A stretch of 64,000 nt of DNA from assembly GCA_021234155.1 (NCBI GenBank), contig JAJEKV010000015.1, positions 1,336,852 to 1,400,851 of the forward strand, read 5' to 3'. The notes beneath the pieces are model-generated. The model searched no databases, was not told where the DNA came from, and saw nothing but the letters and a program-made list of their open reading frames with translations. The stretch comes from Isoetes taiwanensis (lineage: Eukaryota > Streptophyta > Lycopodiopsida > Isoetales > Isoetaceae). Position 1 is the first letter of the stretch, and every line of letters starts with the position of its first letter. The position numbers and the translations under genes are program-made. Shown one piece after another: positions 25,322 to 35,944 of the stretch.

Positions 25322-25672
25322 CTGATTGGCTTGTTGTTGATTGTCCAAATCTTGGACATGCTTCTTTGCTTTTTTGGAAGGAGGCACATATTTGATGCTG
25401 GCTTCTCCATCATCTTCATGATCACCAACAGATCTGGCATTTTCTGCTACTCCTTGTGCCATAATTGCTTGATTCATGCAATGGGAAGACTCTTGAACTG
25501 CTTTTACAACAACCCCAGAATTATGCACATTCACAGCAGGATCTGTTGCAGCAGCAGGGATCACAACTTTCTTGTGATATTGGAATAATTTTTTCTTTTG
25601 ATTGGACTTCAATTTCTCCTCCTCAATCCTTCTCCTAGTAGCCATATTTAGATCTCCTTTTTTCCGGCCCAT
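25322..25672 (-). CDS. Exon 1 of the PLE-like gene, intact (basic N-terminus)
   Basis: 117 codons from ATG to a consensus splice donor. The N-terminus is strongly basic (MGRKKGDLN, TRRRIEEEK, NQKKK) and a second basic cluster PPSKKAKK lies near residue 100, so the piece resembles a bipartite nuclear-localisation and nucleic-acid-binding segment. The middle is Ala/Val-rich. No known domain. It would form the N-terminus of ORF A after splicing. The upstream leader (minus strand) contains AAACCCTAA-type motifs and a TATA about 330 bp away. Confidence 0.6.
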
Positions 25673-26000
25673 TCACCTTAGCCAATGCCTTGTGGGCATA
25701 TTTCTACTGAAAAAACATACAGGCAGAGCAACGATACTATTCTATTCTCATCTACCATCGTTTTAAATATGAATCCGGAAGTCCTTGCTACCGTCAGTAC
25801 TCTTCTTTTAGTTCTTCAATATACCAAAACGATCCTTCCATGATGTTTTAATCTGTCATAATCAGCTCCGCTGGTAATCTACCGTAACCCTAATATCATA
25901 AAATCTTTAGGGTTTCTCCTTTTCTTTACAAACCTTTGTAACTTTGCCTTAAAACATATTTCTGTCATAATACCCTTGAGCATATTTTTCTTTTCCTATT

Positions 26001-26010
26001 GTATTTATAG
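26001..26010 (-). promoter_or_regulatory. TATA box of R4
   Basis: CTATAAATAC on the minus strand in a plant-like context, about 330 nt upstream of the exon 1 ATG. Identical copies are at 6231-6240, 12837-12846 and 19415-19424. Each R can therefore drive the unit to its left, as a promoter-bearing LTR or pLTR would. Transcription start was not determined. Confidence 0.5.
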
Positions 26011-26125
26011 GTTTTTAAACCAAGTATCCATATGCTGCAGCCTGCACCATGTATCTTCCAATAATAAAAGACCAGCATTAGATAAATAACCTCAAGAAAT
26101 TAGTTAATAAAAAAAAAAAAAAAAA

Positions 26126-27812
26126 TTTGGTCGTCGTAAAAAAAAAAAAAAAACGTCGTTACAAACGTCGTTCAACGACGTTTTTTGTCGTACGACGTCG
26201 TTAAACGACGACCTGTGATTTAAATCGAAAACAGGCGGCAATCCCGCCGCTTATTTTCGAGCAAGCAAAGCTTATGGAGGAGCGTTTTTTTAGGCGATTT
26301 TCGGCGCGGATCTACTTTGGGGTCTATTCTAAGTGTAAGACAAGCTTCATAAGGTATGTGCACGGATCAACCAACTCGTTTTTTGAATCTAAACTTGTTT
26401 TTGGGTAGATTTAGGGCTTTTTGTATTTGTTGTTTGTTCTTCCTTCAACCTTCATTTTTCTTCTTCCATTCTTGCATCCTTCTTCCATACATATTCTTCC
26501 ATTCCCTTTGTCATCTTCTTCTTCGATTCTTCCTCCTCTTATACTACTTCTTCCTCCTCTTATTCAAATTCTTACTCTTAATCCTCCTCTTGCGCTTCAT
26601 CTTCTTCGTATTCTTCCTCCCCATTTTCGGGTTCCTCCTCTTCTTCTTAGCCTTTTCTTCTTGAATTCTTCCATTCTTCTTCTAATTTTTTCCCATCTAA
26701 GAAGGCGTCGTTAAAAGACGGAGACCCTTCTTCTTTCCAAAATTTTTCCTTATTAGTTGTTTTATACTATTTCTTTCTAATCATTGATTTTTTTGTTTTG
26801 CATGTACACTCCTAGCAAAATGTGTTGTTCTTGCAAAACAAGTTGGCACCTCTTCCGGTAAGGATTTAATTTTTCAATACGCTAATAAAATACTAATGCT
26901 TTATTTAGGTTAAATTGTTATCCAAGAAGGGGCGTCATTGAAACCACCCCTCCCCATTGATTTTCCATATTTTTTTTTTTTTCCTTTAAGTTGTTTATTT
27001 ATACTAATATTTTACTAATCATTGAATTTATTGTTTTGCATGTACACTCCTAGCAAATCGTTGTTTGTGTAAAACAACTTTGCCACTGTACCGGGTAAGC
27101 ATTTAATTTTCAATATGCTTAATGTATTGATTAATGTATTTAGCTTAATTTATTGATTAATGTATTTAGCTAAAAAATTAGGGCTTCATTTATTTTTGTA
27201 TTTTTTTTAATATATTTAAAAGCGACATCATTTAATGACGTTAAAATCTTTTATTTCTTTATTGGTTAAATTCATTTTATAGGCTTTAAATTAAATGTAT
27301 TAACTTCATTCATAATAAATGTATTATTATTATTTTTTTCAATTTATAAAAAAAAATTAAAAAAAAATAAAAAAAAAATTAAAAAAAAAATTCTTTTAAT
27401 ACACGTAAGCAACGTCGTTAACGTTGCTTTACGTGGTCGCCACGCCGACAACGGCCGGGTAACGCCGCGGCGCCGCCCGGCGCGTGGCTGCCGATGTGCG
27501 TGGCGTCGTTAAACGACGTCAAACACGTGGGCGCCCACGTCGACAACTCCGCTTCGCCCGACGCCACGCCGCCGGCCGCGCGGCGGCGTGGCGACCACAT
27601 GTACGATGGCGTCGTTGAGCGGCGCCACGCGTCGTCGCTTTAAGACGACGCCGGATTGCGGCGTTGTATAGCGGCAGCGTCGCGTCGTAAAACGGCGTCG
27701 CGGGGGCGTCGTTATAGGCGTCGTTCATCGACTTTTTGGCGTCGTTCATCGACGTTCAAACGACGTCTGGACGTCGTAATAGACGTCGTAACAGGGCAAT
27801 TTTTTTGTAGTG
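26126..27812. mobile_element. Non-autonomous CACTA (En/Spm) element, left terminus lost in A-run
   Basis: The right end, read on the minus strand, is CACTACAAAAAAATTGCCCTG, a classic CACTA terminus (27805-27812 is the outer CACTACAA). Both ends are dense in subterminal repeats of the type ACGTCGTTNAACGACG, at about 26130-26215 and 27410-27795. The left end should begin CACTAC but the sequence merges into a poly(A) run shared with the PLE-like array. The interior has a pyrimidine-rich stretch (26420-26700) and no convincing ORF. The right flank is AAG; a matching 3-bp left duplication cannot be tested. Confidence 0.7.
26750..27200. repeat. ~237-bp tandem duplication inside the CACTA element
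   Basis: Segments centred on TTTTGCATGTACACTCCTAG at about 26797 and again at about 27034 share surrounding sequence, including a following AAAACAA...GGTAAG-like stretch. Diverged direct repeat; no coding frame. Confidence 0.5.
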
Positions 27813-28083
27813 AAGTTGGTTGTGAATTAACTACTATCAGCCATTTCTTATCCCTAGGATTATCATGGAAAAAAACTTGCTTCACCTGACTAGGAAATAT
27901 AAAAGGCTCATCTAGATCCCTTAAGACATGTGAAGTGTCTTTCTCATAGAATTTAGAACAGTGTTCTTGAATGGTTTGATTTCTTCCTTGGGTTTGTGTT
28001 TTGAGCCATTTGGCCTTTAGTACGTTCACATGGAAAAGTGACACCACCTTTGTCAACTTCCTCAACACAAAAGTATTGCCCAT
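27813..28083 (-). pseudogene. DUF4216-like C-terminal part of an older CACTA transposase gene
   Basis: About 90 residues read V-x-LF-x-V-x-x-LKAKW early and EPFIFPSQVKQVFFHDNP followed by KKWLIVV near the end. That matches the typical DUF4216 pattern (epFilasqakQVFYveDp...WhVV) found at the C-terminus of plant CACTA TNP2-type genes. The frame runs straight into the terminus of the non-autonomous CACTA at 27812, so that element appears to have inserted at the end of this gene. Only a fragment remains; the region upstream (higher coordinates) is decayed. Confidence 0.6.
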
Positions 28084-30413
28084 ATGCCCACATTGAAGAA
28101 TGGTATCTTATATGTAAGTGAGAAGAATATAATAGATTTTTTAACGTCAACGGAGACCAATAGGTCATGAGACCCATACAATGGGCTAGTACAATCATTA
28201 TTACTAGGATTAAACAACACCCTCGAAAGATTTTCAAGGGAAAAACCTTTGCAGTAATGATGATATTAGATAATCTGAAATGATGACTACCGAGGGCTCA
28301 GTAATTGAAGACGTTCATCTAGAACCTCAAGTATGTATAATGCCAAGTCATACACAGTTGGTGCTCTGAGATGTTGTGGAAGCGTGGAATGGAATGTAAG
28401 GTCAAAAAATGAGTTTGGACCATCTCAAAGGCAGCACAACTTAGAAGAATATGGCTTTCATCTTCAATAACCTATAACAAGCAACATGCACATAGTAAGA
28501 AACATTACATTACTTATAGTTTCGAATTAAAATATATATTATAAATGAAGTTTCAAAGACAGTTTCAATATGATATGGTGGCTTAGCAATGTATCACCAA
28601 GAACATTGTGTGTAGACAGTGATGTAGCAGCTCCGTGCAAGGAAGAAAGAACACTCGGCTTTAAGGTGTTATTTAGTTTATCTATTGATTGTCCTGCTTC
28701 CAGACAAGACGGTCAATATGATGAATATAAGAGGAATTATGGCAAAAGTTTTGAGAAAATAATGGAATGATATACAGTGAAAAACTTTTATGCTTGAGAA
28801 AACTCCGTTTGCCACCTCTGAAGTTTACGACGGTTTCTTGAGCATCTCATGCACCATAAGTGTCATCTCAGTAGCTGAAGTGAGGTGGAATGGTTTGAGA
28901 ATTTGGTTGTTGTAAATGGAATTGAATCAGGAGCTAGGAGCTGGTGGAGGTTTGCCTGAAATGGAGACAAGGAGGGAGGACAGAGAGCTCCCATCTACGC
29001 TGGTAACATCTATTTTAGCACCAGAGAGGAACATAAAGGGAGATAAAAAAACAATCCATTGATCTAGGAAATTCTATGAATGTTGGGAAATTGGGGTGAT
29101 GAAGACTCGCTGCTTCTGATAGCTCTCTCAGCAAAGGACAACCTTACACCACCATCCTAGATGTTCCATCCCTGTCTCTGGATGTAGATTCTCAGAAAAG
29201 CACTTTGGGCTAGAGCAAAAGAATTATTGACCAGAAAAAGGAAGGTAACATCTTTAGTTATTGTGTTTTAGATTGTGCAACCACATCCGAGATCTAAATG
29301 TATGTTTTGTTGTAGAACATGAAGCCACACCACGTTGCCAATGCTTCATTGTAATTGTAGGTGTTGCTGCATAAGCTGGGAAAATATATACTTATCAAGA
29401 ACATAATTAAGGACATAACTGTAAAGGTTAAGTTTTGATGTGATTATTTAATCTTATACGGAGGTTTAGCTTCTGCAACACCCCATGTTGGAAAAAATGG
29501 AGGACTTGGAGTTTGAAGTGATTCATTCATATAGATTAGCACCTTAGACTATTATAGTCTGAATATACATTTCAATTGTTAAGTTCTAAACTTGGACAAT
29601 TTAAGCCTCACATGGCTTTATAGTCTTCCAGCTCAAACAACTGATTAAAAACTGTTAAGAATTAGGTAAGAGATAATAAAGTATATGATAAGCCTGCTTA
29701 AAAAGTCATTCCTTTTATAATAGGTTTACAACTAATACATAAATATAGGGAGAGATTGTATGCTAAAATTGTTAATTGCAACAAACATCTCCAAAGAAAC
29801 ACAACAATTTCTTAAACAATAACTTCTAATTTCTTAAACAATAACTACAATATCTTATAGATCATGTCATGGAAGGTGATACACGTGCATGTTGGAAATG
29901 CTAAGGAGCAATGTAGGTTTATAAAAATTTTTGATATAAATTATTTAATGTTATCTACTCAGATATATTTTCAACTTATGCCCAGCAACGCTGGGCACTA
30001 TACATTAGATTGATATCTCTAAATTATAAATAAGAATGAAAGCTCTATAATACAAATGTTGCCTTCCTCTTGCAACCTAAAGCAATGTTGAAGTCATCGG
30101 TGGATATCTTCTCGCCTTTCTCCTTCGCTTTACCCATCTCCTGGACTGACCACCAATTTGGCATCGACGAAGATAAATCCTCTAGATGATATGGATATCT
30201 TAATCTTCCTCTTTGAGACACTCTGTTTTCTTGTGCATATGCTTCTCTAGCCTTTCTCATTTCATCACGATCCTTCTCATATAATTCATGCCATCATTCA
30301 AGGCTTTCAGTATTGTTAATGGAAAACCGATGGCCAACCACAAGTTCCTTTAGTTTGCAGACCTATATGACCTGTGAATAAGTATTAATACGTTGCTAAA
30401 TCAAAGAGAAACG
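28084..30413. other. Decayed AT-rich DNA between CACTA gene fragments
   Basis: No long ORF or repeat was recognised. By position it should be the decayed middle of the older CACTA element. A 71-residue minus-strand frame at 30260-30045 (WWSVQEMGKAKEKG, then CKRKA) lies in order between the two transposase fragments and may belong to it, but I could not assign it. Confidence 0.35.
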
Positions 30414-30623
30414 TTAAAATGATCGAAGTACTGAGGCTACACTAAGCCGAGGATAATTGTGGATCTTGAAACATAAGATCCCATGAAATGTAAAAACATG
30501 GGGTATCTTCACAATGTCATGTATTTTTATTCCTTTCCACAATGTCTCTAGCTCGTCAATAAGAGGTTCCATGTAAATTTCCATATTATTTACTTGATAC
30601 TTCCATGAGAAAAGTACATACAA
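30414..30623 (-). pseudogene. TNP2-like (Transposase_21) fragment of a CACTA transposase
   Basis: The 69-residue frame contains NMEIYMEPLIDELETLWKG, followed by a spacer and a FHGILCFKIHNYPRLSV block. This resembles the TNP2 signature (vYLqPLidELkeLW-G, then F-lrA-lLwtIndfPa-g-lSG). It lies on the same strand and upstream of the DUF4216 fragment, as expected for one decayed CACTA gene (TNP2 first, DUF4216 last). The typical Trp in LWTI is replaced, and the frame ends early. Confidence 0.6.
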
Positions 30624-30785
30624 AATATAATAGCAATAGAACCGACATTCCTTGGATGGGGACGCCCTTCCTCACATCTCCTATTTATATCGCCTCCTTT
30701 CCCATTTCCATTTATCGGCATTCTCTTGAGCTCCTTTTCATTCCGCTTTTGGCTCCACAAGTTTCTTTATTCTATCCTAGCAGTT

Positions 30786-30808
30786 TCTTTCTCTCTCTCT
30801 CTCTCTGA
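30786..30808. repeat. (CT)n microsatellite
   Basis: A run of CT dinucleotides of about 20 bases in an unannotated stretch between the CACTA remnant and the retroposon. Confidence 0.7.
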
Positions 30809-31309
30809 TGTGGATTCTTTATGCCATTAGTTCTAGCTTATGCATCGCAGATTTGATTGATTTCGCTAATCTGCCTTCATAGCTTTGCAATAGGGCTTCT
30901 TTGCGTTTCCCTCCTCTCTTCCGATTGCACATCGCTTTTTCTGGTGTAGGTTCAATTCTGGTGCAGTTTATCATGGCCTCCCATCGAGCAATTTCATTCT
31001 TGTTTCTGGGACTTTTAAGCTTTGATGGGCTCATCTAGGATGGCAACGAACACAGCAGTTTGGCAACAAACACAAGTTCAATTTTGTTGCAATGATTCTA
31101 GTTCTTGTCTATTTTCGATTTTTGTTGTTGCTGATGAGACTCCCCTGGGCTTGTCCATAGCTTTGATGTGGGCCAAATGATAGAAGCCAGGATGTCGATA
31201 TGTCTGACGCCTGATATGTATGGTCCAGCCAGTGGTTGCTAGCCTCCAGGTAAGGTGTTAGTTTCAGATTTACTCTTCAATTTCTTTTGCCTCCCTCTCT
31301 GATAAATCC
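30809..31309. other. Unassigned spacer
   Basis: No recognisable gene or repeat. The last bases form the left target-site copy of the next element. Confidence 0.4.
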
Positions 31310-32788
31310 AGCTCTTCAAATCCCTTATACTGTAAAGCCAAATTACTGTAAAACTCAGCTCTTAAGGAAGAATGAGAGCGGCGGCTTAGGCCGCGCTCGT
31401 TTCTTGCAGGGTGGGCCGGAGATTGGATGCCAGAAGGGTGCACAAATGTGCACCACTGCCATTCCCAAGGCAGAAGCGGCTGGGGTCACCGATTCTTGGC
31501 ATGTCTAAGGCTGAGCATAGGAGTTCCTGTTTCGCTTGGAGTATGGCAGAGTACAAATGCTTCGTGTTCTTCTCCGGAGGTTTTGCTGGTAAGAAAGATG
31601 AGACTTCTGGCATGTTTTTCAGTCTATGGAATTCGGCAGAAGGAATCAGTTATGGAAGGGTTTGACACAACACTCAGGCATGTGCTGCCGCACTCACTGC
31701 AGTTTCTCAAGGCCTGCACTCACTGCAAGTTGGGCCCAGCCGGAGGTCTTTCCTATATGATCTTGGTCTGTATTCTCTTCATTGGCTTCTGTATTGCTTG
31801 TCTTAGGCTCATCAGTTTTCCAGTAGGATTGTGAACAGAGATACTCTCTAGAGGGCGGTACTGTGCTTCTTGGCACTTGTTATGTGCTTTCTTGGTTAGT
31901 TAGTTCATCCTTGTTCACTCTTTGTGCTTCTTGCTCTCCCCGTCCTGGCTGGGGAAGTTTGGCGACTAAATCTGTGCTAGGTCTGTGCTATTGTCATTGA
32001 AGTGAGACTTCCAAGCAGACATTTCAGGGCGGGAGACTTGGAGTATCTCATTGCTGCTTGAGGAAGCTGAGCTCTAATGAGTCAAGAACCCATGTAAGGA
32101 TAGCAGCGATGTGGCTAAGCAGGTAGACCACCCTTCGGGGAGGCCTGATCCTTCACCATTTTTGGGAGAAGAAGTGGAGGCTAGGGAAACTCCATCTAGT
32201 ACCTTGAAATAGGTTTGATTTCTGGCCAAGTTAATGCGAAGGAATGAAGCCTGCTTGTCTGCCTCTGCTATGCTTGCATCTTACGGGGCTGGAACTTAGG
32301 TGCTTCTTGATCCATCATTTAATAGGTAGTCTTTGTTTGATGCCAATTGAATAGGGCTGATCAGTTTTTGTGGCTAAACTTGAGCATATGCACTTTAAAT
32401 CTTAATCTGGTCTTCAGGATGACAATTACTATATGGCACTAGGGCGGATGTGAAGGATTCAAGAAAGTGAGGAATCTTGCTCCTGTAGTACAGCTTAGAG
32501 CGGGAAGAGGGTGACTCCTTTCTTTAGTACCGCAAAGAATTTGTTAGAGGTCCCCGTAGTACTTGCTCTGAGAGGGAAGAAGTTGAGCGGGGTTTCAAAT
32601 GGAGTACTGAATTTCTCTATAACTGTGCTAGTGTCATTATAGCTCTTATGGGGATAATTCTTCCCATCTGGCCCTTCAGGGGTCCTTAATAAGGTTTATG
32701 TACCACTTATTATTATTAATAAAAATCTTGCCTTCAACAAAAAAAAAAAGAAAAAAAGAAAAAAAAAAGAAGCTCTTCAAATCCCTTA
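31310..32788 (+). mobile_element. Poly(A)-tailed retroposon with 18-bp target-site duplication
   Basis: The 18-mer AGCTCTTCAAATCCCTTA at 31310-31327 is repeated exactly at 32771-32788. Between them is ~1.44 kb (31328-32770) ending in an A-rich tail (32737-32770, with a few G) preceded by AATAAA at 32718-32723. This is the hallmark of target-primed reverse transcription by a LINE-type machinery, inserted in plus orientation. No long ORF is present; short frames at 31287-31834 overlap in several phases. It may be the 3' part of a 5'-truncated LINE, a long SINE-like element or a retrocopied transcript. Confidence 0.75.
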
Positions 32789-33491
32789 CAGATCTAGCCC
32801 ATATTGGAAAATTATAGATCCTGCAGCTTCACTTTCGACGGTTTGGAATCTGCCCATAAATCCTTCTTCATCTACACCGTTTCCAAATACGCAAGAAATT
32901 TTTCTTTTTTTGGATTGCGGTGGATGTAACACAGGCTTTACAGTTTTCTGAGTAGTGCTTTTTTCTCCATCAAGTTCCAATCAGTTTTCTAATTAATACT
33001 TCTGTTTTACCATTCTTCTTTGCATTTTGCGTGGATCCATTAGTCTGAGATTTTCTGTTCCGGCTTTGTTTTCCTTAAGGTCTGGCATGGTGGTTTTCTG
33101 ATTGCGTATATGGCCCGAGTTCCATGTATCTGCCATGTCTCTTTTTTTCTTATATATCCGGATCCGGCTCTGTCTTGGCCGCCGCTATTGTTTGTGTCTG
33201 TGATAAAACCAAGAGAAATATCAGAAGCACATCAAAAAAATTTGTTACTTTGTTTTAATAAATAGAATCATATCCAACTCAGGGATTAGTTCTTAAGTTT
33301 TTTACCTTGCAGATACAGGTTCGAGTCCTTGCAGACACGTTCGAGTCCTTGCAGACACATCCGAGTCCTTTGTGATTTCTTATGCATTCTTATGATTTTA
33401 TATGTATTTTTTCTTGTTCTTTTCTTTCTGGTACTGCATTTATTATATGCTTTGCTTCTTGTTTCAATTGTTCGAGTTATAGATAGATCGT
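32789..33491. other. Unassigned flank of the Ty3 element
   Basis: No gene seen. Around 33310-33365 a GTTCGAGTCCTTGCAGACAC-like segment is repeated, giving tRNA B-box look-alikes. The last five bases, ATCGT (33487-33491), are the left target duplication of the LTR element. Confidence 0.45.
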
Positions 33492-35944
33492 TGTTAGCCT
33501 AAAACCTGGAATTTTAGTCTAACCTCAAGGAAGCTCAAACAAAATGGTTAGGACCTCCAGATCACTTAAGGTGATCAATCCTTGACATATATAGTGAGAA
33601 AAGTCATTTTGGAATATTGGTTTTTCCAAAATCACTAAAGTCCCTGAAACTGAAAAAACTGTCAGAGCAAAAAATGGCCTTGCAGACACACCTTGTGAGA
33701 TTTTTGAGATGTGATTGGTGGTATAGATGATCAACAAGCAAAGGAAACTGGGGGTGGAGATTTGACTTGATTTGAATAGGGGAAGGTTGAGAAAATGTAG
33801 GTCAAAGTCGGGTCAAAAAGTTGGCCAGTGCCAAAACAGAGAGCCAAAATTTGCAGATGGAGTTTGATAAGGAATCTTGAGTTGGGATCTGTGCAGGCAA
33901 CTTCAAAATAACCCCTAGATCATGTGCATAGGGTTTTAAATAGCAAAAAAAGTTTTAGTTTCTCTGTAAGTAGCCGGGCCTCGGGAAAAGAACAAACTCT
34001 GTGGATGCTTATGGAAAAAGGTCTTTTTATGTGTTTTCTTTGAATGTGTAGGTCTCTAAGGTTTTTATGAAAATGAAATGCAACTATCTGAAAAAGAATA
34101 TAGCTTGGAATAAATATTTTGGGTTTTGTTTTTAGTTTTTAGCTTTAAAAGCACAATGCAGGATTACAAAAGATGAATATACAATGGTGACAACAACTTT
34201 CTAGGCAAAGACTATGCATTATAGAAATGTAACACAAGAAATTTGATAGTGTTAGCAAGGCATTACCAAATTCAAACATATAATAGTGTTTGAAAGTAAA
34301 ATCCAGTCCAATGCGAGCCTTTAGTGAATCTCGGAACTACCAATGAAGGCCGAATGAAATGATTTTTGAGTTGTAGTTGAAGTGCCTCACCGTCGAACAA
34401 GTCACACCGGACGGATCTTCAATCACGAAAGCGAAGCGAGCAAATTTCGAATAGAGCAGAGCAAAATAATATCGAGAATATCAAAATGCGCCAAGATCAC
34501 GAGAGGTCTATCTCTCGAGGGGCGTCTTGATTTGATCTGTTTTCTTGGCTTAAGAACTGTTCTTCCCAAAAGCTAGCTTCGGTTGAGTGATTTGAGGCCC
34601 AAATTGAGCAATTTCTATCGAATCAAGTGCCACAAAGGATCCCCATGGTTTTGGGAAAAGGTTTAGGAGCTAATTTCGGGCTTAAAATTGGCGGGATTCA
34701 ATCAAATTTAGGCACCGAATTGGCGGATTTAGCGTTCCCCTATTTCTTAGGGTTCATCAAAAATTCTTAAGGGTGATATATCCCACAGGCGAAGTGGTTC
34801 TGAAGGCTCTCGTATATAAGGAATAATGCGGGCCCACTATTAAATTTGCGTGCCACAGAGGGGGACACCGGCCAGGTGTACGGCCCCACCCCCCTTTGCC
34901 ACGTGGAAAAATGGGGGTGACACGGAACTATCACGAAAATAGATAGGGTAGATAGGCTAGAATAGGTTTTTTATTTTTTTGGGCACGCATCCCAAGAATC
35001 CAATTTTGAAGGTCTTCCCAAGGGTTTTTTTTGAATTTTAAAAGACCAAGTTAGCTCTTTTTTTCCAAGCTTTCCATCTAGAGGGTTTTTAGGTCAAACT
35101 GAAACATTTGAATTTTGGTCCCTTTTGACCCATGGTCAATGAATATTGCAACATAGGGATGGTGAAAAAGTCATAGGAAAAAGATGGGAAAAGGGTGTAA
35201 ATAGGCTATACTAGGGTTTAGGAAGATGAAATGAGAATGAAAAAAAAAAAAACATTCTTGCCTTTGAAGGTTTTCAAGATCACTAGGGGACAATTCTCAA
35301 ATGAAGGTGAGATCAATAAAAAATAAGTAGTAGAATGATGAGAAAAGGTCTCAAAAGTGGAAACAATGGTGAAGGAAAAGTTTTGAAGGCTCTTGGGATA
35401 TAGAAAGGGGAATGTAAGATGAATGGAATGAAGAAGAGATGGGTACCTCTGTAGCACTTGATCTTATCTCAAATTGTTTCTAGGGCTCAATTCATACCTC
35501 CTAGTGAAGATAGATTTGCTCAAAGCCTAAGGTCTTCCAAACTTTTATAAGGGTCTTCCAAACTTCAAGGCTAGAACAAGAGCAAATTTCACTTCTAGGG
35601 TAGCATCCTCATGTGTGTGACTTCAAACTTCTCAAGCAAGCTTCATAAGGTTTGAGCTTTGGTAAAATGTCTTGTGCCTCCTTGATAAACTTGCTATAGC
35701 CTTTGCCTGGTCTTCAAATCAAAGGAAAATGTTAAACTAATAGGAATGTGTCTAGAAAGGTGTTTTACCTCAAGGAAAAGACTAGGCCATAATAGGAGAT
35801 CCCAAATGTCTTCCAATCTTGGTCAAATGTCTTCCAAACTCTGATGGGATCACAATAGCCTGGAACTTTTCCTTGAAGGAAATATAAATGAAACAAAGGT
35901 TTTGATACATAGATGCTGGTCTATGTTGCCAAAAATGGGCAACA
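33492..35944 (-). repeat. 3' LTR of the Ty3 element
   Basis: 2453 bp, from TGTTAGCC to GGGCAACA on the plus strand. It matches the other LTR almost throughout, with differences mostly small indels (for example around 33650, 33893 and 34855). A TATA motif (GTATATAAG) lies at about 34812. No protein; short frames within it are incidental. Confidence 0.9.

Larger units (their letters stand above)
3949..26125 (-). mobile_element. Tandem array of Penelope-like retroelement units
   Basis: A 6.6-kb unit repeats with boundaries (CCTTTT after an A-run) at 3964, 10576, 17153 and 23740. The last copy stops after the first 2.38 kb, so the layout is R-int-R-int-R-int-R. Transcription is inferred on the minus strand. 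Each int holds ORF A and a reverse transcriptase; each R holds a promoter-like TATA and a small first exon. PLEs are known for tandem copies, long pseudo-LTRs and retained introns, all of which fit. No GIY-YIG endonuclease was seen before or after the RT, which resembles the endonuclease-lacking Athena/Coprina group. No telomere repeat or target duplication was found, and both outer ends lie in A-runs. Alternatives are an RT-bearing satellite or a multigene locus derived from a PLE. Confidence 0.72.
23740..26125 (-). repeat. R4, rightmost long repeat of the PLE-like array
   Basis: Fourth copy of the 2.38-kb repeat. On the minus strand it is the 5' end of the array. At its right edge, TTAATAAAAAA, which elsewhere continues into int, runs instead into a ~19-bp A-run and then CACTA-type DNA. 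It carries the only fully intact exon 1 and a TATA box. Confidence 0.75.

Noticed and set aside
26356-26714. Leu/Phe/Ser-rich frames resembling membrane proteins
   Set aside because: They come from a CTTCTTCC pyrimidine-rich tract; two overlapping frames are open for the same compositional reason.
33300-33370. tRNA-like B boxes (GGTTCGAGTCC)
   Set aside because: Several copies in tandem without a foldable acceptor or anticodon arm; a SINE head is possible but not supported.
34382-34576. Short ORFs inside the Ty3 LTRs, such as 34382-34576 and 52484-52666
   Set aside because: They differ between the two LTRs, have no domain, and LTRs of this type are non-coding.
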